Assembly: GCA_963765955.1 (NCBI GenBank)
Contig: CAVXYA010000009.1
Coordinates: forward strand, 186,001-250,000
Length of the DNA stretch: 64,000 bases
Direction of reading: 5' to 3'
Source of the DNA: JAXDMK01 sp963765955
GTDB taxonomy: Bacteria; Actinomycetota; Acidimicrobiia; Acidimicrobiales; AC-14
A program made the translations under genes and the position numbers. The notes under the pieces were generated by a model that was not told the DNA's origin, did no database searches, and saw only the letters and a program-made list of their open reading frames with translations. Shown piece by piece: positions 34,225 through 42,729 of this stretch (position 1 is the stretch's first letter; every line of letters starts with the position of its first letter).

Positions 34225-34876
34225 GGCGGAAGGCCGGTGCTCCCGCTCGCTGGCCGATCGGAACGCCGCAAGAGCCGTCCACATGTCGGCGGCGGCCGAC
34301 ACGTGCTCGCTCGTCGGGCGCCTCATCGTGAACTGGGGGCGATCCCGATGGCCAATCTGGGATAGGCGCCCGGCTGTTCCGGCAGCGGGCATTCGCAAAT
34401 GCCAATACCATCGTTGTGGAAATCCGTCCCCACGCCGTCGGAGTGGGGAGTGAGCGCCGAGGCCTGCCGCCGGGCAAAGAGCGGCAGTGACCGAGGAACG
34501 TGGCAACTACGCCTTTAGCGGCCCTACGCGTCAGAGTGGGGACCGGTCGCTGACGGGGGCCGCCGGGTCCAAGAGCGGCAGTGACCGAGGCGCGAGTGAC
34601 GTATGCCCGCACCTGCGCTTTGTCGCTTCTTTCGGGCGACTCACCCGGCGCGAACTGGGCGGCCGAAGCGCATGGTGGGATCTTCTCCCCACTCAGACGC
34701 GGGGGAGCCCTTAGCTGGGCCTTTGAGGCTTTCCGCCGGAGCGAAACCCCCGCTGCGGGAGTGCCCGCCGAGGTCGTGCTCGACTTCTCCTCACTCTGAT
34801 GTCGGACGCCAAAGAAATCGAAGAGATATTACCAATTTGACTTGCGCCATTGATCGAACACGTGTACGCTTAGGAC
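34225..34876. other. 652-bp intergenic region without a supportable gene
   Basis: No ORF here has convincing composition; the short frames are low-complexity and lack start signals. The stretch holds an imperfect direct repeat (listed separately) and becomes AT-richer from about 34800, where a promoter for the following HNH gene is predicted. The base composition and disrupted frames look like remains of older insertions, but no transposase or terminal inverted repeat can be seen. Confidence 0.5.
34477..34590. repeat. 20-bp direct repeat, 94-bp period
   Basis: AAGAGCGGCAGTGACCGAGG occurs exactly at 34477-34496 and again at 34571-34590. The similarity extends upstream, GCCGCCGGGCA in the first and GCCGCCGGGTCC in the second, giving about 30 bp of near identity. 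Both copies lie in the noncoding region between the TIR-like gene and the HNH gene. It could be the trace of a tandem duplication or target-site repeats of a lost insertion; nothing between them looks mobile. Confidence 0.6.
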
Positions 34877-34877
34877 G
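34842..34877 (+). promoter_or_regulatory. predicted sigma-70-type promoter giving a leaderless transcript
   Basis: TTGCGC at 34842-34847 and TACGCT at 34865-34870 are separated by exactly 17 bp. The expected transcription start, about 7 bp after the -10 box, falls on the GTG at 34877 that opens the HNH gene. No ribosome-binding site precedes that GTG, which agrees with a leaderless mRNA, a common actinobacterial arrangement. The region is AT-rich compared with its surroundings. Confidence 0.5.
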
Positions 34878-36031
34878 TGCTGGAGGATCTGGCGACGGCG
34901 ATCGAGAGGCTGGACATCCCGGTCGATCGGGATGCGTTGGTTCGGGTGTTGGCTCTTGCGTGACCAGCTCGATGCTCGCATCGCCGAGGTGGCCGGGGCC
35001 TTCGATGCGCACGAGCTGTGGGACATCGACGGGGCGACGTCGATGACGGCGTGGTTGCGGTCGATGGCGTCGATGACCGACCGCTCGGCCAAGCGGCTGA
35101 GCGTGCTGGCCCAGAGAATGCGTCAATTGCCGGTCTGTGCCGCCGCCTATGGCGACGGGTCGCTGTCCGGTGGGCAGGTGGAGGCGATCCTGGCCCAGGT
35201 CGACGATTCGACGGTCGCGCTGTTCGCCGAGCAGGAGGCCGACGTGGTGCCCTACCTGGTCCCGCTGACCGTGGCCGGTACATCTCGGGCCATGGCCAGC
35301 TGGAAGGCCCGGGCCACCGAGCCGCCGGAGCCGGCCGAGCCCGAGCGCTCGCTTTACCTGTCCCAGACCCTGGACGACCGCTACGTGCTCGACGGGTCCT
35401 TCGACGCCGAGGGCGGGGCGGTGGTGGCCACCGCCCTGCGCCTGGCCACCACCGACGATGCCGACGACACCCGCACGCCGGCCACCAGGAGGGCCGATGC
35501 CCTGGTCGATGTCTGCCGGTTCTTCCTCGACCACCAGCACTCGAGGGCCGGGGGCCGGCACCGCCCCCACCTGAACGTGGTCGTCGACATCGACGCCCTG
35601 GCCGAGGGCGCGGCGGCCGGGTCATCGGGGGTCCCGCCCTCGACGGGGACAGCGTGTCAAGACTCCTGTGCGACTGCTCCCTGCACCGGGTGCTGATGGC
35701 GGGACGCTCGGCCATCCTCGACTACGGCACGTCGACCCGAACCATCCCCGCTCCCCTGTGGAGCGCTCTGGTCATCCGCGACGAGCACTGTCGCTTCCCG
35801 GGCTGCGACCGCCCTTCAACCTGGTGTGAGGGCCACCACGTGCGCTGGGTCACCCACGGCGGAGCCACCGAGCTGGACAACCTGGTTCTCGTCTGCACCC
35901 GCCACCACCACCGGCTCCATCAACCCGGATGGCAGGCCAAGCTCCTGCCCGATGCCACCTTCGAGGTCACCCAACCCGACGGCATCGTGCGCTGCACGTC
36001 ACCACCCAGGTCCGATCCGGGCTGGGGGTAG
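34877..36031 (+). CDS. DUF222 / HNH endonuclease domain protein, 13E12-repeat type (two frameshifts)
   Basis: About 384 residues if repaired. It begins LEDLATAIERLDIPVDRDAL at the GTG, then one extra T at 34956-34957 must be removed to reach LRDQLDARIAEVAGAFDAHE. The DUF222 part follows (DGATSMTAWLRSMASMTDRS, YGDGSLSGGQVEAILAQVDD, RYVLDGSFDAEGGAVVATAL). Near 35615 one missing base switches the frame to GRVIGGPALDGDSVSRLLCD and the C-terminal HNH domain: CRFPGCDRPSTWCEGHHVRW, with VTHGGATELDNLVLVCTRHH. The HNH metal-binding Cys pairs and His are intact. Such proteins are abundant, multicopy and patchily distributed in actinobacteria. Predicted role: DNA nicking or cleavage; biological purpose unknown. 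Confidence 0.85.
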
Positions 36032-36380
36032 CGGGGGACGGCGATGCAAGACCCGAGGATGGACCGCGGGGTGAAGAGGCGGCGCCAGGTGATGGCGTCA
36101 GGCGACAACCGAGCCGGGTGATGCCGCGGGCGGATCCCGAACAGTCGTCGAACCGGTCCACCCGGGCGACTGCCGCCGTCGGCCCGAGTTCAGTCAAACG
36201 TGACGTCCGAGCCCCGATCGCCCGTGCACTCGCCCGAAAGCGCCCACGACCGGGCTCGGTGCCGATCCACGGGCCCGAGCGCACTGCCCCCCGATGACAG
36301 TGAACCGCAAGGTAGGCGACGCCGGAACGTAAATCTCCGGAATCGGGGCGGCAACGGCGGCTCCATACGCTCCGGCCTCG
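36032..36380. other. 349-bp intergenic region upstream of the GntR gene
   Basis: I see no gene, riboswitch or clear hairpin here. Since it precedes a ~12-kb operon headed by its own regulator, the operon's promoter and GntR operator should lie within it, most likely after 36300, but no inverted repeat of the T-G-T..A-C-A type characteristic of FCD-family operators is obvious. Confidence 0.4.
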
Positions 36381-37097
36381 ATGGATGCTGCCCTGTATAC
36401 AACGGAGGACCCGCCCGGGCTCCGTCGGGAGCACGCCTACGACGAGCTCAAGCGGGGGCTGCTGGTGGGCGACTTCCCCCTCCACCTGCGTCTGGGGGAG
36501 GAGAAGCTGGCCGCCCTCCTGGGCGTGTCGCGGACCCCCGTCCGGGAGGCGCTCCTGCGCCTGCACGCCGAGGGGCTGATCGGTCCGCACCCGGAGGGTG
36601 GCTACCGGCCGATCGCGCCCGATGTGGACGAGGTCCACGACCTCTACGAGGTGCGCATGGCCCTCGAGCTCCAGGCCCTGCGCCGGCCGGGGGAGTTGGG
36701 CCGCACCCACGACCTCGAGGACCTCGGCCAGCTTCGCAACGAGTGGCTCCTCCTCGCCGAGAAGCAGCCCGACCCCGATCCCGGGTTCGTCACGCTCGAC
36801 GAGGACTTCCACGTCCGGTTGGCCGCGGCGTCCGGTAACCCGTCGCTGGCCGACCTGCTGCGGATCGTCAACCAGCGCATCCGGGTCGTCCGGATGCACG
36901 ATTTCCTCACCGCCGAGCGGGTCGAGCGCACGATCACCCAACACCTCGAGATCGTCGACGCGGTGCTGGCGGGGGACCTGCCCCTGGCCCTGGCCCGTTT
37001 CAGTCGCCACCTGGGCGAGTCGATGGCGGTTGTCGAACTGCGGGCGGCCCAGGCCCTGGCCCGCATGGCCACCGGCAAAGGAGCGATGCGGGCATGA
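36381..37097 (+). CDS. GntR-family (FadR/FCD) transcriptional regulator
   Basis: 238 residues. The N-terminal winged helix is REHAYDELKRGLLVGDFPLHLRLGEEKLAALLGVSRTPVREALLRL, with the classic 'LGVSRTPVREAL.RL' recognition helix, followed by GLIGPHPEGGYRPIAP. The C-terminal FCD domain has the metal-binding Asp/His set spread over TLDEDFHVRLAAASGNPSLAD, TITQHLEIVDAVLAGD and FSRHLGESM. It heads the operon and its stop overlaps the substrate-binding-protein start (ATGA), so it is made together with the transporters it probably controls, in response to the imported compound or its breakdown product. Confidence 0.93.
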   Translation: MDAALYTTEDPPGLRREHAYDELKRGLLVGDFPLHLRLGEEKLAALLGVSRTPVREALLRLHAEGLIGPHPEGGYRPIAPDVDEVHDLYEVRMALELQALRRPGELGRTHDLEDLGQLRNEWLLLAEKQPDPDPGFVTLDEDFHVRLAAASGNPSLADLLRIVNQRIRVVRMHDFLTAERVERTITQHLEIVDAVLAGDLPLALARFSRHLGESMAVVELRAAQALARMATGKGAMRA

Positions 37098-38125
37098 AGC
37101 GCACCACACGCACGGCCGCCACAGGATCACGGACGAGATCGGGGGCGGTCGCATTGGCCGTCGGCCTCCTGGCTCTCACCGCCTGCGGGGGCGGCGACAG
37201 CGATTCGTCGTCCAGCGAAGGCCCCGCCGGCACCGGCGCCACGGTCGAAGAGTTCACGGTCAAGGTCGGCACCCTCCGGCAGCCGCACCTGTTCGCCCCC
37301 GCCTTCTACGACAAGTTCCTGCCGGCGAACATCACCGTGGAGACGGTCCTTTTCGCCAACTCCACCGAGATCAAGACCGCGGTCGTCACCGGATCCGTCG
37401 ACTTCGCCGTCACCGGCATCACCGCCGCCTTGGAGGGGGCGGCCCAGGACGAGCCCTTCCGGGTGCTGGCCGCGGCCGCCGACGGGGCGTCCGCCATCGT
37501 GGCCAAGAAGGACTCCGGCATCGCCACCGTCGCCGACCTGAGGGACAAGAAGATCGGTTACGTGGCCGGCTCGGCCCAGGACATCCTGCTGCGCCTCACC
37601 CTGCAGGACGCCGGCATGGACGCCAACAGCGACGTCGAGCTGGTGAAGGTGGCCTTCTCCGACATGGCCAACGCCCTCGACCGGGGCGACATCGACGCCT
37701 TCTCGGGGGCGGAGACGGGCCCGTCCGACGCCCTCGTGCGGGGCGTGGCCCAGCTCGTGGTCCATCCCTACGACACGAGGATGAAGAAGATCAACATCGT
37801 CTTCGGCACCAGCCAGGCGATGATCGACAAGGACCCCGAGCTGGTCAGGACCATGGTGGCCACCCACGCCCAGGCCACCGACTACATGAAGGCCCACCCC
37901 GACGAGTGGGGCCAGGCGGTGGTCAAGGCGTACAGCTTCCCGGCCGAGTCCCTCACCCTCGCCATCGCCAACATCTCGCTCGGCTGGCAGCTCGACGACG
38001 CCTACATCGCCCAGGCCAAGGTGCTGGGAGGCGAGCTCGAGGGTCTCAAGCAGATCAAGAAGCAGCCCGACTACGAGGCCTTCTTCGACACCACCTTCGT
38101 GACCGAGCTGATGAAGGGCGGGTGA
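37094..38125 (+). CDS. ABC importer substrate-binding lipoprotein, NMT1/SsuA-like
   Basis: 343 residues with a lipoprotein signal, VALAVGLLALTACGGGDSDS. The mature protein has the NMT1/TauA/SsuA type II fold: FTVKVGTLRQPHLFAPAFYD, FANSTEIKTAVVTGSVDFAV, ALEGAAQDEPFRVLAAAADG, TVADLRDKKIGYVAGSAQDI, ALDRGDIDAFSGAETGPSDA, and DPELVRTMVATHAQATDYMKA. Binding proteins of this class take up sulfonates, taurine, nitrate, thiamine precursors or pyrimidine-like ligands. Overlaps the regulator by ATGA and is followed by its permease 7 bp later. The operon context favours a nitrogenous ligand, but the ligand is not readable from sequence. Confidence 0.92.
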   Translation: MKRTTRTAATGSRTRSGAVALAVGLLALTACGGGDSDSSSSEGPAGTGATVEEFTVKVGTLRQPHLFAPAFYDKFLPANITVETVLFANSTEIKTAVVTGSVDFAVTGITAALEGAAQDEPFRVLAAAADGASAIVAKKDSGIATVADLRDKKIGYVAGSAQDILLRLTLQDAGMDANSDVELVKVAFSDMANALDRGDIDAFSGAETGPSDALVRGVAQLVVHPYDTRMKKINIVFGTSQAMIDKDPELVRTMVATHAQATDYMKAHPDEWGQAVVKAYSFPAESLTLAIANISLGWQLDDAYIAQAKVLGGELEGLKQIKKQPDYEAFFDTTFVTELMKGG

Positions 38126-38132
38126 GCCGAGG

Positions 38133-39008
38133 ATGTCGATCCCGGTCCTGACCGCTCCCTCGCCGGCCGAGCCGACGACGACGCCGACGACGGCCGCGCC
38201 CGCCGCCCCCACCCGGCCCGCGCTCCCCAAGGCTGCGGGATGGAAGCGGGTCCTGTGGGGCCTGCCCCTGCCGTTGGCCCTGCTGGCCCTCTGGTACCTG
38301 GCGGTTGAGAACGGCTGGGTCCGGCTCATCCCCCAGCTCGACGAGGTGGGCAAGGAGATGTGGGACTTCGCCTTCGGCGGCATCCACGACGACGTCTACA
38401 GCTCCTCCCTGCTCACCCACCTGTGGGCCAGCACCCAGCGGGTGCTCAAGGGCTTCGCCTATGCCACCGTGCTGGCCGTCCCCCTGGGCATCCTCATGGG
38501 CCGCCAGCCCCGGGTGGCAGCCATGACCGATCCCACCATCAGCCTGCTCCGGCCCATCCCGGTGACGGCGTGGGTGCCGCTGGTGCTGATCGTGTTCGGG
38601 CTGGGTTCGAAGTCGGCGGTGATCCTGATCTTCCTGGCCGCCTTCTATCCCATCCTCCTGAACACGGTGGCGGGGGTGAAGGCGGTGCCGCCCCGCCTGG
38701 CCGAGGCGGCGGCCATGCTCGGCACCGGCCGCCGCCAGATGCTCACCCACGTCGTCCTGCCCGCCGCCCTCCCGTCGATCCTCGCCGGCATGCGCATCGC
38801 CCTCGGCTTCGCCTGGGTGGTCGTGGTGGTCGGCGAGACGGTGGGCGTGTCCACCGGACTCGGCTCGGTCATCAGCGAGGCCCGGGAGATCAGCAACACG
38901 TCGCTGATCATCACCGGGATGATCTTCATCGGACTGGCCGGTTTTGCCACCGACCGCCTCATGACCCTCGGGATGCGTCTCGCCTTCCGCAACCGTCCCC
39001 TCGTCTGA
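38133..39008 (+). CDS. ABC importer permease, SsuC/TauC-like
   Basis: 291 residues with a Pro/Thr-rich N-terminal tail (AEPTTTPTTAAPAAPTRP) and about six membrane segments. Landmarks: YLAVENGWVRLIPQLDEVGK, HLWASTQRVLKGFAYATVLA, LGILMGRQPRVAAMTDPTIS, LLRPIPVTAWVPLVLIVFGL, and the EAA coupling loop PPRLAEAAAMLGTGRRQMLTHVVLPAALPSI, where 'EAA...G....' contacts the ATPase. It sits between the binding protein (7 bp) and the ATPase (13 bp). This completes a single SsuABC-type importer with one permease working as a homodimer. Confidence 0.93.
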   Translation: MSIPVLTAPSPAEPTTTPTTAAPAAPTRPALPKAAGWKRVLWGLPLPLALLALWYLAVENGWVRLIPQLDEVGKEMWDFAFGGIHDDVYSSSLLTHLWASTQRVLKGFAYATVLAVPLGILMGRQPRVAAMTDPTISLLRPIPVTAWVPLVLIVFGLGSKSAVILIFLAAFYPILLNTVAGVKAVPPRLAEAAAMLGTGRRQMLTHVVLPAALPSILAGMRIALGFAWVVVVVGETVGVSTGLGSVISEAREISNTSLIITGMIFIGLAGFATDRLMTLGMRLAFRNRPLV

Positions 39009-39021
39009 GGGAGGAGCACCG

Positions 39022-39864
39022 ATGTCATCGATCACCACCGCCCCGGCCCGTCCGCCGGAAGCATCGTCGTCCACGACCCCCGCGGTTTCGCTCTCGGGCG
39101 TCGGCAAGATCTATCGCAGCCCCGATGGAGCACACACCCACGCCCTGGAGGGTGTGGACCTCACCATCGGCGAGCGGGAGTTCGTTTGCATCCTGGGCGG
39201 GAGCGGCTGCGGCAAGAGCACCCTGCTGCGCATCGTGGCCGGCTTCGAGACGGCCACCGCGGGCGATGTGACGGTGCGGGGGGTGCCGGTGCGGGGCCCC
39301 GGCCCCGACCGGGGCGTCGTCTTCCAGGACTACGGGCTGTTCCCCTGGCTGTCGGTGGCCGACAACATCGCCTTCGGACTGCGGCGTCGCCGGCTCCCGA
39401 AAGCCCAGGTGGACGCGGCCGTCGCCCGCTTCACCGCCCTCGTCGGCCTCGATCGCTTCGCCACCCGGTTCCCCGGCCAGCTGTCGGGCGGGATGCAGCA
39501 GCGGGTGGCGATCGCCCGGGTGCTGGCCAACGACCCCGCGGTGCTGCTCATGGACGAGCCGTTCGGCGCCCTCGACTCCCTCACCCGGGAGGCCATGCAG
39601 GCGGAGATCCAGGACATCGCCGACGAGCTCGGCACCACCGTGGTCTTCGTCACCCACAGCGTGGAGGAGGCGGTCTTCCTCGCCGACCGGGTGGTGGTGA
39701 TGGGCGGCGGTCCCAGCCGGGGCACGCCGGGCCACGTCGAGACGATCGTCCCCGTCCCCCTCGCCCACCCGCGCGACGTCACGTCCCCCGAGTTCAACGC
39801 CATCAAGCGCGAGCTGCGGGACGTGATCCACGGCACCCCTCGTCCCGAGGAGGTACTCCCATGA
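39022..39864 (+). CDS. ABC importer ATPase, SsuB/TauB-like
   Basis: 280 residues with all nucleotide-binding motifs: Walker A GGSGCGKSTLLRIV, Q-loop VVFQDYGLFPWLSV, signature LSGGMQQRVAIARVLA, Walker B VLLMDEPFGALDSLTRE, H-loop VVFVTHSVEEAVFLADRVVVM. The 'FQDYGLFPWL.V..N' stretch is the usual Q-loop of nitrate/sulfonate/taurine importers. It is preceded by GGGAGGAGCACCG as ribosome-binding site and its stop overlaps the start of the next ATPase (ATGA), so two distinct ABC importers are fused into one transcript here. Confidence 0.95.
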   Translation: MSSITTAPARPPEASSSTTPAVSLSGVGKIYRSPDGAHTHALEGVDLTIGEREFVCILGGSGCGKSTLLRIVAGFETATAGDVTVRGVPVRGPGPDRGVVFQDYGLFPWLSVADNIAFGLRRRRLPKAQVDAAVARFTALVGLDRFATRFPGQLSGGMQQRVAIARVLANDPAVLLMDEPFGALDSLTREAMQAEIQDIADELGTTVVFVTHSVEEAVFLADRVVVMGGGPSRGTPGHVETIVPVPLAHPRDVTSPEFNAIKRELRDVIHGTPRPEEVLP

Positions 39865-41411
39865 CCATCGCCCCTCCGGCCCCGGTCGAGACCACCGAGG
39901 CCGCACCCCTGCTCACGGTGCGAGATGTCACCCGCCGCTTCGGCGAGGTGGTGGCCAACGACGCCGTCGACTTCGAGGTGCGGGCGGGCGAGGTGCACGC
40001 CCTGCTGGGGGAGAACGGCGCCGGCAAGAGCACGCTGATGAAGCTCATCTACGGGGTCCATCGCCCAGATTCGGGCGAGATGCACTTCGCCGGTGCGTCG
40101 GTGACGATCGACTCGCCGGCCGTGGCCCGCCAGCTCGGGATCGGCATGGTGTTCCAGGACCTCCGACTCGTGCCCGCGTTCACCGTCGCCGAGAACGTGG
40201 CCCTGGCCCTGCCCGGGAAGGGGCTGCGCCTCGACCGGGCCAAGCTGTGCCGCCAGGTGGACGAGGCCGCCGCCCGCTACGGCCTGGCGTGCGACCCCCG
40301 GGCCCTCGTGCGCCACCTCTCCATCGGCGAGCGCCAGCGGGTCGAGATCCTCAAGGTGCTGATGGCGGGGGCCCGGCTGGTGATCCTCGACGAGCCCACC
40401 AGCGTGCTCGCCCCCCAGGAGGTCGACACCCTCTTCGCCGGCCTGCGCCAGCTGCGGGCTAGCGGACTGTCGGTCGTGATCATCACCCACAAGCTGCACG
40501 AGGCCCGGGCCATCGCCGACCGGGTGACGGTGCTGCGGGGCGGCAAGGTCATCGTCGGCGGGGTCGATCCGACCACCCTCGACGACCGGGAGCTGATCGG
40601 CGCCATGGTCGGGCGCACGGTGCCGGCGCTGCCCGCCGTCCGTCCCGCGCCGAGGCCGGACGCCACCCCCGCCCTCGAGCTGCGGGGGGTCTCGGTGAAG
40701 GGCGACCGCGGCCACCTGGCCCTGAGCGACGTCGACCTGGTCGTGCGCAGCGGCGAGCTGGTGGGCGTGGCCGGCGTCTCCGGCAACGGGCAGCGGGAGC
40801 TGTACGAGGTGGCCATGGGCTTGCGGGCGGCGTCCGCCGGGACGGTCCTGGTGGCGGGCACCGAGCTGACCACTCGGGGCGGTCCGCGGTCGGCCCTGGC
40901 CGCGGGCGCCGTCGGCATCCCGGAGGACCCGGTGGCCGACTCGGTCGTGCCCGGTCTCACCATCGCCGAGCACATGGCGCTGGGCGACCTGAAGGTTCCC
41001 CGTCGGGGCCTCGGCATCGACTGGTCGGCCGTGCGGCGGCGCCTGGCGACCCACGACGAGGAGACCCAGCTGCGCATGGCCGCTCACACCCGCCAGGTGG
41101 CGTCGCTGTCGGGGGGCAACATCCAGCGGGTCATCCTCACCCGGGAGCTGGCCCGGGCGTCCACCCTGGTGGTGGCCGCCTACCCCAGCCGGGGCCTCGA
41201 CGTGGCGACTACCCGCCGTACCCAGGAGCTGCTGCTCGCGCGGCGGGCCGCCGGTGCCGGCGTGCTGATGATCTCGGAGGACGTCGACGAGCTGCTGGAG
41301 CTGTCCGACCGCATTTTGGTGCTCCACGCCGGCCAGGTGGCCGGCATCGTGCGGCCGAGCGAGGCGGATCGCTACGCCATTGGTGAGCTCATGCTGCGAG
41401 GTGCCTCGTGA
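39861..41411 (+). CDS. BMP-type ABC importer ATPase (two nucleotide-binding domains)
   Basis: 516 residues, two tandem ABC domains in the style of RbsA/NupO/YufO. First: Walker A GENGAGKSTLMKLIYG, signature LSIGERQRVEILKVLM, Walker B LVILDEPTSVLAPQEVD, H-loop VVIITHKLHEA. Second is degenerate as usual: GVAGVSGNGQRELYEVAMG lacks the Walker A lysine, but LSGGNIQRVILTREL is intact and the Walker B is altered (LVVAAYPSRGLDVATTR). The 'LSxGERQRVEILK' and 'AAYPSRGLDV' forms are typical of nucleoside/purine BMP-family importers. It overlaps both neighbours (ATGA and GTGA), so stoichiometry is coupled with the permeases. Confidence 0.94.
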   Translation: MTIAPPAPVETTEAAPLLTVRDVTRRFGEVVANDAVDFEVRAGEVHALLGENGAGKSTLMKLIYGVHRPDSGEMHFAGASVTIDSPAVARQLGIGMVFQDLRLVPAFTVAENVALALPGKGLRLDRAKLCRQVDEAAARYGLACDPRALVRHLSIGERQRVEILKVLMAGARLVILDEPTSVLAPQEVDTLFAGLRQLRASGLSVVIITHKLHEARAIADRVTVLRGGKVIVGGVDPTTLDDRELIGAMVGRTVPALPAVRPAPRPDATPALELRGVSVKGDRGHLALSDVDLVVRSGELVGVAGVSGNGQRELYEVAMGLRAASAGTVLVAGTELTTRGGPRSALAAGAVGIPEDPVADSVVPGLTIAEHMALGDLKVPRRGLGIDWSAVRRRLATHDEETQLRMAAHTRQVASLSGGNIQRVILTRELARASTLVVAAYPSRGLDVATTRRTQELLLARRAAGAGVLMISEDVDELLELSDRILVLHAGQVAGIVRPSEADRYAIGELMLRGAS

Positions 41412-42511
41412 GCGCCCGGGTGGAGCCGGTGACCCGGGCCGAGCGCCTGGCCCGGGGCGCGGGCCGGCTGGCCGTGGCCTACGCCGCCGCCTTGGTGCTC
41501 TTCGGGGCCTTCGTGGTCACCAAAGGGGCCAACCCGCTCGACGTCTACGGAGACATGTGGCGGTCGTTGGCAGACGTCACGTCGTTGGGCGAGGTGCTGG
41601 TCAAGGCCTCCCCGCTGATGCTGGCCGCCCTGGCCGTGGCCGTGCCCGCCCGAGCGGGACTGGTGAACGTGGGTGGCGAGGGCCAGGTGGTCATGGGCGC
41701 CATCGGGGCCGCAGGCGTGATGTTGGCCCTCGACGGCACCCTGCCCGGCCCGGTCACGCTCGTCGTGATGATGCTGGTGGCGGCCGTGGCCGGCGCCCTA
41801 TGGGCGGGGCTCGCAGGGGTGCTGCGGCTGACGGTGAAGGTCAACGAGGCCATCACCACCCTGCTCCTCAACTACGTCGCCATCGACCTGATGCTCTACC
41901 TCATCTACCAGCCGTGGAAGGACCCCAACGGCTCCGGCCAGCCCGCCACCCGGCAGCTGGCGGCCGCCGCCCGCCTGCCACTGGTCGGCACCACCCGGAT
42001 CCACGCCGGGATCTACGTGGCCGTGATCGCGACCGCCCTGATCTGGGCCCTGTTCCGGTACACGTCGTGGGGCTTCCGGCTCCGGGTCGTGGGAGGCAAC
42101 CCGGAGGCCGCTCGCCGGGCCGGGCTCCCGGTGTCGAGGCTCCTGCTGTCGGCCATGCTCGTCGGGGGCGCCCTCGCCGGCCTGGGCGGCATGGTCCACT
42201 TCGCGGGGGCCGAGCTGAAGCTGCGTCCGGGCATGACCCTCAACTTCGGCTACATCGCCTTCCTCGCCAGCTGGCTGGCCCGCCACAAGCCGGTCAACGT
42301 GGCCGCCGCCGCCGTCCTCCTGGCCGGCATCGCCATCGCCGGTGACAGCCTCCAGCTCGACTCGGGGCTGCCCGCGGCCGCCGTCAACGTCCTGATGGGC
42401 CTGGTCCTGCTGGCGGTCATGGGCCGGGGGACCGTCCGGGCCCGGACTGCGCCGGTCGAGCCGGTCCCCGCGCCAATCGAGCCGGCCATGACCGCCGGGG
42501 CGCCGGCATGA
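41408..42511 (+). CDS. BMP-type ABC importer permease 1 (NupP-like)
   Basis: 367 residues from a GTG overlapping the ATPase stop. Multi-pass membrane protein of the BPD_transp_2 (branched-chain/ribose/nucleoside) family: NPLDVYGDMWRSLADVTSLG, LMLAALAVAVPARAGLVNVGGEGQVVMGAIGAAG, VKVNEAITTLLLNYVAIDLMLYL, GWSFRLRVVGGNPEAARRAG-type helix (WGFRLRVVGGNPEAARRAGLP) and KLRPGMTLNFGYIAFLASWLARH. The 'GLVNVGGEGQ' and 'NE.I.TLLLNY' motifs are typical of nucleoside or purine permeases. A ~220-bp repeat element with three hairpins lies between this gene and the second permease. Confidence 0.92.
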   Translation: MSARVEPVTRAERLARGAGRLAVAYAAALVLFGAFVVTKGANPLDVYGDMWRSLADVTSLGEVLVKASPLMLAALAVAVPARAGLVNVGGEGQVVMGAIGAAGVMLALDGTLPGPVTLVVMMLVAAVAGALWAGLAGVLRLTVKVNEAITTLLLNYVAIDLMLYLIYQPWKDPNGSGQPATRQLAAAARLPLVGTTRIHAGIYVAVIATALIWALFRYTSWGFRLRVVGGNPEAARRAGLPVSRLLLSAMLVGGALAGLGGMVHFAGAELKLRPGMTLNFGYIAFLASWLARHKPVNVAAAAVLLAGIAIAGDSLQLDSGLPAAAVNVLMGLVLLAVMGRGTVRARTAPVEPVPAPIEPAMTAGAPA

Positions 42512-42729
42512 CGGCCACCCTGGTCGAACTGGTGACGATCGGGGGCGCCCTGGCGCCCCGAAGTGTCACCAGTTCGAGGACGGCTCCCGAACTGGTGACG
42601 ATTTCGGCCCTCCCAGGTACCAGAAGTGTCACCAGTTCGAGGACGGCTCCCGAACTGGTGACGGTCGTGGGCGTCCTGGCGCCCAGAAGTGTCACCAGTT
42701 CGCCGACGAGCGCAGGAGGCAGCCGATGA
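42508..42729 (+). CDS. small repetitive ORF encoding three 21-residue repeats (possible gene)
   Basis: 73 codons, ATG at 42508 overlapping the upstream permease stop (ATGA) and ending in a TGA that overlaps the next permease's ATG. The product is built from three units starting ELVT and containing RSVTSSRTAP (first two) or RSVTSSPTSA (third); the unit length is 21 residues because the DNA period is 63 bp. No signal, membrane segment or known domain. The perfect coupling at both ends argues that the ribosome passes through it and thereby keeps the operon coupled across the inserted repeat; it need not make a functional peptide. The antisense frame is also open and similarly repetitive. Confidence 0.4.
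   Translation: MTATLVELVTIGGALAPRSVTSSRTAPELVTISALPGTRSVTSSRTAPELVTVVGVLAPRSVTSSPTSAGGSR
42526..42701. repeat. three tandem 50-bp hairpin units, 63-bp period (REP/BIME-like)
   Basis: Units at 42526-42575, 42589-42638 and 42652-42701. Each begins GAACTGGTGAC, has a 28-bp variable centre ending GAAGT or AGAAGT, and closes with the exact complement GTCACCAGTTC. Units 1-2 and 2-3 are joined by the same 13-bp linker, GAGGACGGCTCCC. Units 1 and 3 hold a second, inner stem (GGGGCGCC/GGCGCCCC in unit 1; GGGCG/CGCCC in unit 3). The centres differ in sequence, but their length is constant, preserving both hairpin geometry and the reading frame. It sits between the two permease genes of one operon. Confidence 0.85.

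Noticed and set aside
36032..36297. Continuation of the open frame past the HNH gene as a separate small protein
   Set aside because: Arg/Pro/Ser-rich composition without start signal or domain; treated as noncoding.
36032..36380. Guanidine or other riboswitch ahead of the nitrogen-compound operon
   Set aside because: No ACGR/CCCRG motifs or recognisable aptamer stems; a GntR regulator already explains control.
42526..42701. CRISPR array
   Set aside because: Only three units, the conserved parts are inverted arms around variable centres rather than constant direct repeats with spacers, the region is open in frame, and no cas gene is present.
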